Shown in pieces: positions 10,370 to 19,581 of a stretch of DNA of 64,000 nucleotides (positions are counted from its first letter, which is position 1; the number at the start of each line of letters is the position of its first letter). The translations under genes were made by a program, and so were the position numbers. The notes under the pieces are model-generated. The model did no database searches. It was not told where the DNA came from and saw only the letters and a list, made by a program, of their open reading frames with translations. Source of the stretch: Marsupella aquatica (lineage: Eukaryota > Marchantiophyta); NCBI GenBank assembly GCA_973895155.1, contig OZ316892.1, positions 15,190,001 through 15,254,000 of the forward strand, written 5' to 3'.

Positions 10370-11655
10370 GACATCCTATACCCCATGGCAATGTAGGGTA
10401 AGGCCAGGTCCCAATCCTCCTTGTTTTTGGTGAGGCAAATCTTCCGGAGACCCTTCTTGCATGTCTGAACCATGCGCTCTGCCAAGCCATCTGCCTGTGG
10501 ATGATCTCGTGATGTCCGGCGATGATCAATGAGGGCCTGATCAAGCAGCTCCTGGAACTCTCCTCTAAACTCTGAGCCCTGGTCAGTGAGACATTCTACA
10601 CAAGCTCCAAAGCGACTGAGAACTTGTTGCAGGAATGCCTGGCTGGTGCTTAGGGGGGTCTTATCCGGCAATGCCACAAGTTCTATCCACTTAGAGAAAT
10701 GCTCTATCATGATGATGATGTAGAGATTACCCCGAGACGTGAGGGGTAATTCTCCAGCCAAATCACATGACCAGCGATAAAACATGCCCTGAATAGGGAG
10801 TGGATGAAGTGTGAGTTGCTGAGATGTGAAAGAAGTCCTCACCCTATCACACTGTTCACACCGGGCAATAACATCTTGAACCTGGCCATGCATGCCTCTC
10901 CAATGATAATGAGGGACCAAGAGGCTGTAAGTCCTCTTAACGCCAAAATGACCAAGCTCAGAATGTACCTTACGGATAAGGCCAACCCTCTCATGAATGG
11001 GTGGAACCACCACTTCCCTGTCTGGCAAGCAGCGCACGAGATGATCTCCCTTCCACAAGTAACGCTTGGACCTTTGCTGAATTCGGTCTCTCTGGGCAGC
11101 AGTAACATGGGTGGGGTACTCCCCATGCTGCAGAAATCTCAGAGTGTCGCTGTCCTCCCATATGTCCACCACAGGTTGGTCAACAATGTAGCATGGCAGC
11201 AAAGCAAGATAGGTAGATGCATGAAATGTAGGCAGGACGGAAACCTGGTCAAAATTCTGCTGTGCGTCTGAGGAATCATCAGAGGCAATCAAAGGGCTGC
11301 GGGACATAGTGTCAGCATTTTGATGTGTCACACCAGGCCTATGAATTACCTCAAAATCATACTCCTGGAGTATGAGCGCCCAACGAGCAAGCTTGCCAGT
11401 AAGCTTGTCGTTGGTCATCAACCACTTCAAGGGCTGGTGGTCGGTGTAGAGAACAAACCTGGTCCCATAGAGGTAGGGCCTATAATGTATGATAGCCCAC
11501 ACAACAGCAAGGCATTCACCCTCATAAGAAGAATAATGACTCTCTGCCTGATTGTTGCTCCTGGATGCATAGGCAATGATGTACTCTTTACCTTCCTCAT
11601 CATGCTGGCCCAAAATGGCACCAATCCCAAGGGCACTCCAATCTGTGTGAAATCA
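10370..11655 (-). pseudogene. gypsy RNase H and integrase
   Basis: An open minus-strand frame. RNase H comes first (the DWSALGIGAILGQHD start near 11655-11613, then YTDHQPLKW and NADTMSR), then the integrase zinc domain (HSELGHFGVKR ... CEQC), then the catalytic core with D (SCDLAGELP), D (LTDQGSEF) and E (DGLAERMVQ). It is one reading frame away from the RT stretch: a one-base indel near 11650 breaks the join at the start of RNase H. It ends at the copia insertion (10369). The continuation lies at 3936-3286. Confidence 0.9.
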
Positions 11656-13040
11656 GGTCTTCTCAGCACCGGGTATTCTGAAAGCTTCTCCTTCAAAGTG
11701 GCAAATGCTGCCTCAGCATCTGTACTCCATGTCCAAGTCACATTCTTTTTCAACAAAGCATACAATGGGTGTGCAATGGTACTGAAATCTTTGATGTAGA
11801 TCCGGTAGTAATTGCACAACCCAATAAAACTCCTCAAAGTGTGAACATCGGTAGGAGTGGGCATTTCCAAGATGGATACCACCTTGGCCCAGTGAGCCAT
11901 GGTTCCATTTGGAAGAATGCGATGCCCAAGATATACTACTGATCTGACAGCAAATTCACACTTATTGGGGTGTATCTTTAGGTTCACCTTCTTAAGCCTC
12001 ATGAATAGCTCCTCAAGGTCAAGTAGATGCTGGTCAAATCCTTTATTGTGGACCAACACATCATCAATGTAGCATTTCAGAAACTCAGCACCTTGAAGAA
12101 CCTGGTCCATGACTCTTTGAAAGAATATGGGCGCATTCTTCAAGCCAAATGGCATCACCAACCACTCCCATAGTTGGTTACTACCATGGAAAGCTGTTTT
12201 CTTGCGGTCCTTTGCAAGCAGCAAAATCTGGTTAAAGCCTTGCCTTAGATCCACAAGAGTGAAGATGTCTGAGTCTCCAATGCTGTCAAATAGCTCCTCT
12301 GGCCGTGGCATGGGGTACCTGTCCTGGGGTGTGACCAGGTTTAGCGGCCTGTAGTCCCCACACATGCGCTTCTCTGTCCACAATCCACTGGAATCCTTCT
12401 TTGCTGGCATCACTGTAGCTGTTGCAAAATCTGATGTAGATGGCTGAATAAGACCAGCTTCATATAACTCTTGGCACCTCTCATCCACCAGCTGACACTC
12501 ATGCTTACTCAAACCGTGTCTCCACCTGAAGATAGGTGTTTCATCAACCAAATCAATGGAGAACTGCATAGTCTTGCACTTACCCCAGTCCTTCATAGAG
12601 AAAGCAAACACATTCTCATGCTTGAGGAGCAAATTCAGCAGCTGGTCCTTCTGTCTTTTACTCAGGTGGTTGCCCATGATGAATGTGTAGTTGGCAACAC
12701 TAGGAATAGGACCTGATGTACTCGTACTTGAAGAGCCAGAAGTGCTAGCCTCTCCACTGTCCAAGCTGCTAGCATGCTGCTGATAAGGTGATGAGGCCTC
12801 TCCGAGGCCTGTTGTACCTGCTGATCTGGGTTGGTCCACACCATGAAACTCAGAAATAATATCAGCCACATTACAAGGGACCTCCTCCCCCCCAACACTT
12901 GGACTGAAGCGATGAGTGTTGAATAGAGGTAAGTGCACCTGGTCAGGATGCCATGTAGCAGCACCATGGAGTGGTAGAGCTGGAACTCCAGATGCTGGAT
13001 GAATGTACATCTGAAAAAGGATGCAAGTGACCAGAAGCCA
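11650..13040 (-). CDS. gypsy reverse transcriptase
   Basis: An uninterrupted stretch that continues in frame from the methyltransferase. A Ser-rich linker at about 12830-12670 is followed by a typical Ty3/gypsy RT with CGDYRPLN, LVDLRQGFNQI, the fingers/palm motif PFGLKNAP and the catalytic YIDD (codons at 12071-12060). The connection region reads SFIGLCNYYR. Near 11650 the frame runs into the wrong phase for RNase H. The RT itself looks intact, so it is a good marker for placing this element in a phylogeny. Confidence 0.93.
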
Positions 13041-14180
13041 AGTGAGAGCATTAAGATCCATTACCCTGCCAAGTAAAGCATTCCTGGCCAGCCTGGTGAT
13101 CTGGGTGTGACCTGTAGTACCGGATTGGAAGCCCATAGCCCGTTCTCTCTCCTCAGGATTAGGTTCATCCCAAGTACCGGTAGAATGTCGATAAACCAGG
13201 CCAGGACCATCACCCTGAAAGGCATGTGCACCTGGAAAGGATACAAATGTAGGCCAAGCAGCACGGGGCTGTCCAATGGTATTGGCTGGATACCAAGGTG
13301 CTGGCTCTTGCCGTGTAACTGGTTGGCAAGAACTGTCAGGATCCAAAATCTGGTCCACTATGAGGTTAGTGTCCCTGGATGTGTGGTGAAGAGCTAACTC
13401 CAACAAGGAAGGTGGTGCAAGGTTAGTCCAAAAGTTACGAAGACGATGTGCATAAGAACCACAGTGCACTGCATCAATGAGAAGGGGTGGTCCCAAGTAG
13501 TGTTGGACCACACTGAAATCCTCTTTGACCTATGGACGCTGGTCAAACTGAGATGGAGTATTCTCAATGATATAACCAACAGCAGGATAAAGGGACTGAG
13601 CCCAGGTGAGAATCTGAACCAATGCTGTGAAAAGGCCAGAACGAGAATCATGCAGTCCAGCACCGTGACCAGCAGCTGAAAACCCTTGGCATTCCCAACC
13701 AGCTATGATCAAATCAAGGGAGCCAAGAAGGGTTAAGTGTCGGTGCTGGACAAGCTGGATATCTGGAGGAAAGAAAGAAAATGCAGACTTCCATGCACTA
13801 TGTGGAAACTGCTGGGGAAATCGCTCTGAAAATTCCAACAGACGGGATTCAGCCACTTGCCTTGCACCTGGATCAATATCCACATAGATGTACTACTTCA
13901 CCACCATGCCAGACTGTAGGAGAGCTTCCAGGCCTGTAGAAATGCCACCAAAAAGCTCAAGCAATGTAAGGCCATCTGAAGGAGGAGTCCATGTAACTGG
14001 TGCGCTCAAGATTGGGGCTATTGATTGGCCATTGTGCTGCCCAAGATCCTCAAATTTGCGCAATGCAGCCACCAAAGGTCCATGGGCTGCTTGGAGCCGT
14101 TGTACCACCTCTGGTTGATGATCCACGTTGCTGGAAAGTGCTGCTATACGTGCAGCAGCATGTGCAGTAGCCACCTCATC
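13040..14180 (-). pseudogene. C5-cytosine DNA methyltransferase domain inside the gypsy pol frame
   Basis: It lies between protease and RT in the same frame, interrupted by two TAGs (13893-13895 and 13530-13532). Motif I, ELFGGISTGLEALL (about 13965-13917), should bind S-adenosylmethionine; VDIDPGA follows, as in motif II. Motif IV, DLIIAGWECQGFS, keeps the catalytic Cys (codon 13691-13689), with Glu where most enzymes have Pro. GLHDSRSGLF follows, and motif VI is YIIENTP (near 13565). Motif VIII-like AHRLRNFWTNL is at about 13448. A target-recognition-sized stretch of about 85 residues precedes a motif IX-X region, ERERAMGF ... RLARNALLGRV (about 13155-13060). GIxTGL in motif I and RLARxxLLGR near the end resemble DNMT3/DRM-type enzymes more than DNMT1/CMT (inference). 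The predicted reaction is methylation at C5 of cytosine. This copy is interrupted and probably inactive. Confidence 0.88.
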
Positions 14181-14201
14181 ATCATCCTCCTCAATCCAAT
14201 C

Positions 14202-15584
14202 CTACAATGGGTGGTTGACATAGGTAGCTGTGTGCACTGCTTTCAACACACAGTGGTGAGCCATAGGTGTATGGGCACCGTGCAAATCAAGTGGAATGTA
14301 GCCCAAGTGTGAGCCATCCGTATGCCAATCAACTCTGTAGTATGCATGCTCATGCCAGTTGTCAATGGTAAAACCTGGTGGGAACAAAGCCTCCTGGCCA
14401 ATGAGCACATCATACGTAGTGGCATTGGTAACCAAACATCTGACTGGGAAATGCAATTCCTGATCTGTACCTCCATTAAAAGTGAGAGTGAGTAAAGTAG
14501 AACTCTCACCCAGCACATCCTCCACAGTGCCACTAGCAGTCCGAATGTGCCACTTGGATTGCTGTAAATGATCAGTCAACAGTCCCATCTTCTTGGCAAA
14601 CTGAATGCCCAATATCACTGGTTGAGCACCTGTGTCTAGCATGACCACCTGAGGAGCGTGACCCTCCAACTTGACCACTGAATTCCTGTTGTCAACAATG
14701 ACAATAGTGGTGGAAACTGAAGTCCTGTCACTAGGCACCACTCTCGGCAAATGATGAGGTACCTTGTGAAGGGAGTTAGTGTCCACGGTCTTTCCACTCA
14801 ACAACATAGCCAGGAAAGATGGAGTAGCATGACCAGAATCAAGTGTAGCTCTGGTCACACAATCAATAGCAATCGGTACTGGGGCAGCCAAACCAGTGGA
14901 AACATGTAAAGGAGAAGAAGAAGGTCCAGTATGTACATGAGATTGGACCTCCAAAACCGGTGTCACAGGGGCTGATGAAGAATGCAGTGAACCCTCTAGC
15001 GCTCTGAGGACAGCTCTAGCATCCAGCTGTAAATCATGGCAATTGAAAAGTAGAGTTGTAAGAATCCTTTGTGCCATACCGGAGGTGACATGCTCAAGTA
15101 GCTCAGGAGAAACAACTCCCTGTGAAATGTCAGCAGCACCTGGTGGTGGAATGGATGTAGTTGCAGCTCCCTCCCCCCTCGCCAACAAGGTGCGCTCTTC
15201 AGCAAGTGTGAGTGGCTGAAAAGATTGGGGCAAGACAGCCCGAGCTCCCCTGGCTCTAGTCATAGGACCGGCAGCAAGACCATCAGCCTGTACAATGCGG
15301 CGTGTGGGAGCAATACGAGAGGCAGCACTGGCTTGCTGGTAAGCAAAATAGGAAGGGCAGAATGAATCTAAAAATTCTGCTGTAAGGCCAGGCTGTGGAG
15401 CAGAGGACAACACACACTCACCCATATGAGCATCAAATGGCAAGCCATAGAAAGAGCGGGATAGAGGTGCTGAACTGTCAGTGGTGTCTGGGTTGCACGT
15501 GACCAGCCGGTTGAGAAGGACCAGCAGAGGTAGTTGACTTGCCTTTGATGTTGGCAAGTTGGGCACGTAGGGACTCAACCTCAT
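14202..15584 (-). CDS. gypsy aspartic protease region
   Basis: An open frame of about 460 codons. The first two-thirds are a Pro/Ala/Ser-rich spacer. The retropepsin active site is VVMLDTGAQPVILG (DTG near 14640), followed by a flap-like region and YDVLIGQEALF. It ends at a TAG (14202-14204), after which the same frame continues (DWIEEDDDEV) into the methyltransferase. It overlaps the end of the Gag/zinc-knuckle frame by about 100 bases and lies in the +1 frame relative to it, so Gag-Pol joining would need a +1 shift, or the shift is a mutation. The start is not fixed by an ATG. Confidence 0.82.
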   Translation of the reverse strand: MRLSPYVPNLPTSKASQLPLLVLLNRLVTCNPDTTDSSAPLSRSFYGLPFDAHMGECVLSSAPQPGLTAEFLDSFCPSYFAYQQASAASRIAPTRRIVQADGLAAGPMTRARGARAVLPQSFQPLTLAEERTLLARGEGAATTSIPPPGAADISQGVVSPELLEHVTSGMAQRILTTLLFNCHDLQLDARAVLRALEGSLHSSSAPVTPVLEVQSHVHTGPSSSPLHVSTGLAAPVPIAIDCVTRATLDSGHATPSFLAMLLSGKTVDTNSLHKVPHHLPRVVPSDRTSVSTTIVIVDNRNSVVKLEGHAPQVVMLDTGAQPVILGIQFAKKMGLLTDHLQQSKWHIRTASGTVEDVLGESSTLLTLTFNGGTDQELHFPVRCLVTNATTYDVLIGQEALFPPGFTIDNWHEHAYYRVDWHTDGSHLGYIPLDLHGAHTPMAHHCVLKAVHTATYVNHPL

Positions 15585-15960
15585 GAGTCAGAGACTGGAG
15601 TTGAGTTGCCTGTGCGTTGTGAGCCTCCTTCTGAGCTGGTGGCTTCTGTTGCTACTTGGGCAATTTGTTGGCACTGGTTGCTTTGCCACTGGAAGGAGGA
15701 GCAACTGATGCAATAGGAGCCCTCCTAGCTGGTGGGGGAGTGGAAACATGAGCAGGATGAGTGGCCTGTTGTCGTAGCTGTTTCCTCTCTAGGAATTTGG
15801 CAAAACAAACTGCCTCCAAGTGGCCCACTTTCCCGCAAAAATCACAAGACAGGTCCTCAGCAACAATATCACATTCATTAGCCTTGTGATTAGGATTGCC
15901 ACAGTAGTTGCAAGATGGCAGCATGAAAGCAGCATGTGCTGGTTTGGTCTTGGAAGCATA
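15478..15960 (-). pseudogene. gypsy nucleocapsid zinc knuckles and coiled-coil tail
   Basis: It continues the Gag frame after a TAG (15961-15963). Two CCHC-like knuckles, CNYCGNPNHKANEC and CDFCGKVGHLEAVC, are typical of nucleocapsid RNA binding. A second TAG (15652-15654) interrupts the frame, which then encodes a Gln/Leu-rich helix (LTHEVESLRAQLANIKG) and closes at TGA 15478-15480, within the overlap with the protease frame. Confidence 0.82.
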
Positions 15961-17052
15961 CTATGGCACACGGGAAGGGGTGGTCATTGTAGGAGTAGCA
16001 GCCTGGTACCTGGATCGCGGTGGACGCGCAATACTGGCCTCATAATGTGCATGGGCCAACTCAAGTTTCTCAGCAGTGTCATAGACATTGAGCAATGTGT
16101 AGCTGTCTCCAAACTCTGAGAATACTTGCTGCAACACTTGTGAATGGAGAGCTGGTGTGCCCGCCAATGCGCAAAGATAGCGATGAGCAGCTTCTAGGTC
16201 AGTGATGCTCTGGGTGTCCTCCTTCAGCTTAAGAAGCCGGCGATACATCATCTTCAAGGTTTCATCGCGCTGCCTCACAAAGGTCGCCAACTGCATGATT
16301 TTGTCAGCACTCTTGATTGGGAATTCCAATTCAAGAACCTGGAAAAACTCAGCGACTGGATCAGCAAAGGCAGGAGAATCAATAGTGGGAGAAATGCCTG
16401 ATGTAGCCTGTGCCAAGACAGTGGGAGTAACTGGCGCAGTGGTAGGAACTGGAGTAGGAGGGGAAGTGGCAGGAGCAGCAACATGGGCTGCAATGGCATT
16501 ATGTAAGGCCAATTGTGAGGCTGCCATAATTGCACTGGCATAGGTAGGGTTTGTTAACTGTGTGATAGCAAGCAGCCATTGAGAGTGCTGCTCATACACA
16601 TCCAAAGCCTCATAGTGCACATACCTGGCTAGTTGCTTGAATGCAAAAGCATTGGTGAAATTGCTGCCGTACTTCAACTCCAATTCGTAAATGACAGTGT
16701 AGAAAGTGGATTTGAACTCACACAAAGAAACAGTGCCTGGTCGCCCGCTGAAGAGCTCAATGCGGCCAGATGAGTGGCTAGCATCCATGCTGTATGTCGG
16801 TGAAGCTGGAACAACCACTAATGCATAAGGGGTAAATGGCAAGGAAGTGATAGCAGGCTTCGGGGTAGTGGTGAAGCGACCGCCAAATTGAGCAGAAGGA
16901 TTGTGTGGTGTGGGTGCTGCTGCTGTCTGCGGACATTGTCGAAATTGCCGAGACTCCAATGAAATTGGCACCAACGGTCGTGGATCACTCCGTAAGTGGT
17001 ACCGGGGTGTCGATGGCGATGAGCTGCTACGACTCGGCTCCTCTGCTGACAT
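15961..17052 (-). CDS. gypsy Gag (capsid)
   Basis: An ATG at 17052 opens a 363-codon frame. The N-terminus is Ser/Pro/Arg-rich. The middle is a retrotransposon Gag fold (RIELFSGRPGTVSLCEFKSTFY), then a Pro/Thr/Ala linker and a second helical segment (EFFQVLELEFP ... FVRQRDETLKMMYRRLLKLKED) that matches capsid C-terminal regions. It ends at a TAG, directly before the zinc knuckles in the same frame. Confidence 0.85.
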   Translation of the reverse strand: MSAEEPSRSSSSPSTPRYHLRSDPRPLVPISLESRQFRQCPQTAAAPTPHNPSAQFGGRFTTTPKPAITSLPFTPYALVVVPASPTYSMDASHSSGRIELFSGRPGTVSLCEFKSTFYTVIYELELKYGSNFTNAFAFKQLARYVHYEALDVYEQHSQWLLAITQLTNPTYASAIMAASQLALHNAIAAHVAAPATSPPTPVPTTAPVTPTVLAQATSGISPTIDSPAFADPVAEFFQVLELEFPIKSADKIMQLATFVRQRDETLKMMYRRLLKLKEDTQSITDLEAAHRYLCALAGTPALHSQVLQQVFSEFGDSYTLLNVYDTAEKLELAHAHYEASIARPPRSRYQAATPTMTTPSRVP

Positions 17053-17220
17053 GCTGCATGCTCACCTGGGGTGCCAATGGAAAAGAAACTGACAAGAAAA
17101 ATAAATGGCACCCTCAAGGCTAGAAAATTAACCTACAATGAAGCAACAGCGTGAGGCAAAAATGTTGTGGCCTTGATGTGCATACCCGGGCGTGTAGCCC
17201 TATGCGGATTACCGGCGGTT

Positions 17221-17241
17221 ACCAAATGTCCGGGACCAAAT
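17221..17241 (-). other. possible gypsy primer-binding site
   Basis: On the minus strand, GCTGACA is followed by TTTGGTCCCGGACATTTGG. TGG after an ...ACA end is the usual layout of an LTR end followed by a tRNA-primed site. If correct, the right LTR would extend from 19117 to 17241 (about 1.9 kb). No internal repeat of that length is seen at the left end, so this stays tentative. Confidence 0.3.
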
Positions 17242-18760
17242 GTCAGCGGCTGTGAAGAAATATAATGAAATGGACCCCCTTAAGTGTATACATCGGGACC
17301 CCCTGTAATTATGCATTGGGCCTGATGTGGACACAGGAACTGACGGAAGGCGCACATCGACAGAAAAGAAAAATCAGGTGGGGACCGGCAACCGAGCGAG
17401 TGTGCATACACACTCGAGCACGGTGCCCTATGCAGTCGGAGGGAGGTTCTCGCGCGGCGTTTGAGGCAAGTCGACGCCTTGCCGGCTACAACCCACGGAT
17501 TGCAGGTCGCGGCAGCTGGGCTGGAAAATGGAAAAATGGGTCTTCAAAACGCGAACGGGCCCCAATGTACACATCGGCCCTATGTGGACCCGAGAAATGA
17601 CAGCAGGTCGATCGTCGCGCGGCGAAAAAGCGAGAATGGCCGAAAAAGGGGAAAACGGGACCCAAGGCGAGGCGAGGAAAAAAAACACAGAAGAAGCAGA
17701 AGTGGGCCTTAATTGCGCGAGCCCTGCATAGGGCTTCGCACCGCCCCCTCCTTAAGTCCTTATGAGCTCCCGAAGGGAAGCTACGAGTTCCCCCTTCCCC
17801 TCCTTAATGATTCCTGGTGGGCCTCGTGCCCTGCAGAAGTGTGACTCCCAAGAGGAGGGAGTCTAATTGAATTCCCCCTCCCCTCTTTAATTCAGCATAG
17901 GGCCTCGTGCCCACTCCTTGCGCTGCTGCCTCGGCTTTGTCTCCCCCCTCCTTTAATGCTGCTAAATGTGCTTCATGCCCTGCAGGACTCCTGAGAAGGG
18001 AGTCGTATGTATTCCCCCTCTCCCCCTCTTTTAATTCCTCATAGGGCTTCGTGCCCTTCTTTCGCTTCCCCCTCTCCTGCGTGGCTGGTGCGCGGCTCCC
18101 CTCTCCCTCCTCTTTAATGCTGAAATGGGGCCTGGCAGGATGACTCCCGAGAGAGAGAGAGTCGTATGTACTCCCCCCCTTCTTACTGTTTTAGAGGCGC
18201 GAAGCTGGCTCGGCAGCCGTGGCCGGGAGAGACAAAAAAAACGTTTGAGGGGCCCCCAAGGGTCGACTCGAGCGGGGGCGCAGCTCCCTATGTACAGACT
18301 GCGAAGAGCCGGGGGTGGTAGCGAAAAATGGGCACACGGCCCTATACACTGACAATCGGGAGGTGGCAGGGAGGGACCATGGCCGGAAACTGCAATAATC
18401 GGGCCCCAATCGTTGCGCTACGGTCGGGGCAAGTTCACCAGTAGTGTGTGGCCGGGAAAATACCGAAAATGGCCCGAAAAGGTCGAACGTGCACGAGGGC
18501 GCAGCGCCCTATGCAGCAGCCGGAAGCAAGTTTGCAACAGCAGGTCGGCAATCGACGGAGGGGTCGCGGATGCACCCGGGAAGGAAAAATTGGGTTCCAA
18601 TAGAAGCGTTATGTGTATACATAACGTGACATTAAACCCATAATTTCAACTCGTCACTCCGATGTCCGTCGAAGAAATTGCAATGGCTTCACCAGAAATT
18701 GTCGAAATTGCCACGAGCAATCTTCTTCTCCTCACCGCTAACTCGGCAGTTCTTCTTGAA
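17242..18760 (-). other. gypsy leader / atypical 5' LTR body with degenerate internal repeats
   Basis: A noncoding stretch between the truncated U3 and Gag. 17745-18180 is a GC- and pyrimidine-rich series of degenerate units built around GGGCCTCGTGCCC, CTTTAAT and GGGAGTCGTATGTA. A second motif, GCGCAG(C/T)(G/T)CCCTATG, recurs near 17413, 18278 and 18500. Apparent reading frames here are by-products of the repeats. No protein is supported. Confidence 0.6.
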
Positions 18761-19117
18761 TAAAAGGCGTAAGAGAAACAATTGTACTGAAATTGAATCG
18801 AAAACCGGCAGGATGCCAAGATCGGTCGGGAGCATCTAACGAATCACTGTGTGAATCCCGTGTACGGAACCGACGAGCACTGTCTGAGCTCTGTCAACAG
18901 CGATTCAAGAAGAACTGAAAACCCCCAAAGAAAGACATGCCCTAAGCAAGCAAAGTCCTGGCGTCACACTAGCAAGCACATTTGCTTCAAGAACGGCCCA
19001 GACTTGCTACAAGAACATGTTGCTAACTCAGGCAGTACACTAGCCCTAACTACATACCTAGCGGGCAGGCGAGGGACATGCCGATGTGCATAAGAGGCAC
19101 TATCCCTCGGCATGACA
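18761..19117 (-). repeat. gypsy 5' LTR, U3 only
   Basis: Matches the U3 of the left LTR (2712-3068) with about 11 differences in 354 bp by eye, nearly all transitions. The match stops exactly at the TATA-like TTTTAT, where the complete LTR continues into R-U5. No R-U5 copy follows here. The outer end TGTCATGCC borders the CAGC target copy. Confidence 0.85.
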
Positions 19118-19183
19118 CAGCCCCAGTTTTTTATTGGTGACCTTGTGGATAGTTCAGGCAGTTTCAGGCGCTGCAACACTGGT

Positions 19184-19285
19184 AGACATATGATTTGGCC
19201 CTTGGGTTTGTGTTGCCTTGTGTCCCACTGGTTTAGACATATGATTTGGCCCTTGGGTTTGTGTTGGCTTGTGTCCCACTGGTTT
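19184..19285. repeat. 51-bp tandem duplication
   Basis: Two adjacent copies of a 51-bp unit beginning AGACATATGATTTGGCCC, starting at 19184 and 19235, nearly identical. Confidence 0.85.
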
Positions 19286-19581
19286 TTGCCGCAGTGGCCT
19301 CTCAAAGTTTTTCTTCTTGGGGGAAAAAAAAACTCATCTACACTCCAACTTCCTTTTCTCATCAACAAACAATCTCATTGACACTTTTATGGACACGTCT
19401 TTTATGGCAATGAGTTGCTAGTGATCTTTTAGATTGCGAATCATCCCCCAAAAGCAGGGGAGTCATTAAGGTGCTTCTTTTGTTGTTTTCGTTATAAGCC
19501 ACTTAAAATTCTCTGTGTTTTTTTAACAGCAAAGAACCTTTGGGGCAAAGGCTTTCATCCACCACTGGCGAAAGGTCCCTC

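Larger units (their letters stand above)
2535..19117 (-). mobile_element. Ty3/gypsy LTR retrotransposon encoding a DNA methyltransferase and a PHD finger
   Basis: The element runs on the minus strand. It is bounded by LTR ends TGTCATGCC (right, 19117) and ACGACA (left, 2535), and by matching 4-bp flanks CAGC (2531-2534 and 19118-19121). The order on the minus strand is truncated 5' LTR, long leader, Gag, zinc knuckles, aspartic protease, C5-cytosine methyltransferase, reverse transcriptase, RNase H, integrase, PHD finger, polypurine tract, 3' LTR. A younger copia element (3937-10364) sits inside the integrase; without it the element is about 10.15 kb. Protease-RT-RNase H-integrase order identifies Ty3/gypsy. 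Its coding frame has five in-frame TAGs, one TGA and at least two frameshifts, so this copy cannot make its full polyprotein. The two U3 copies differ by about 3% by eye, so it is older than the copia inside it. Confidence 0.93.

Noticed and set aside
10804-12716. Plus-strand open frames across the gypsy pol region
   Set aside because: Shadows of the minus-strand RT, RNase H and integrase frames.
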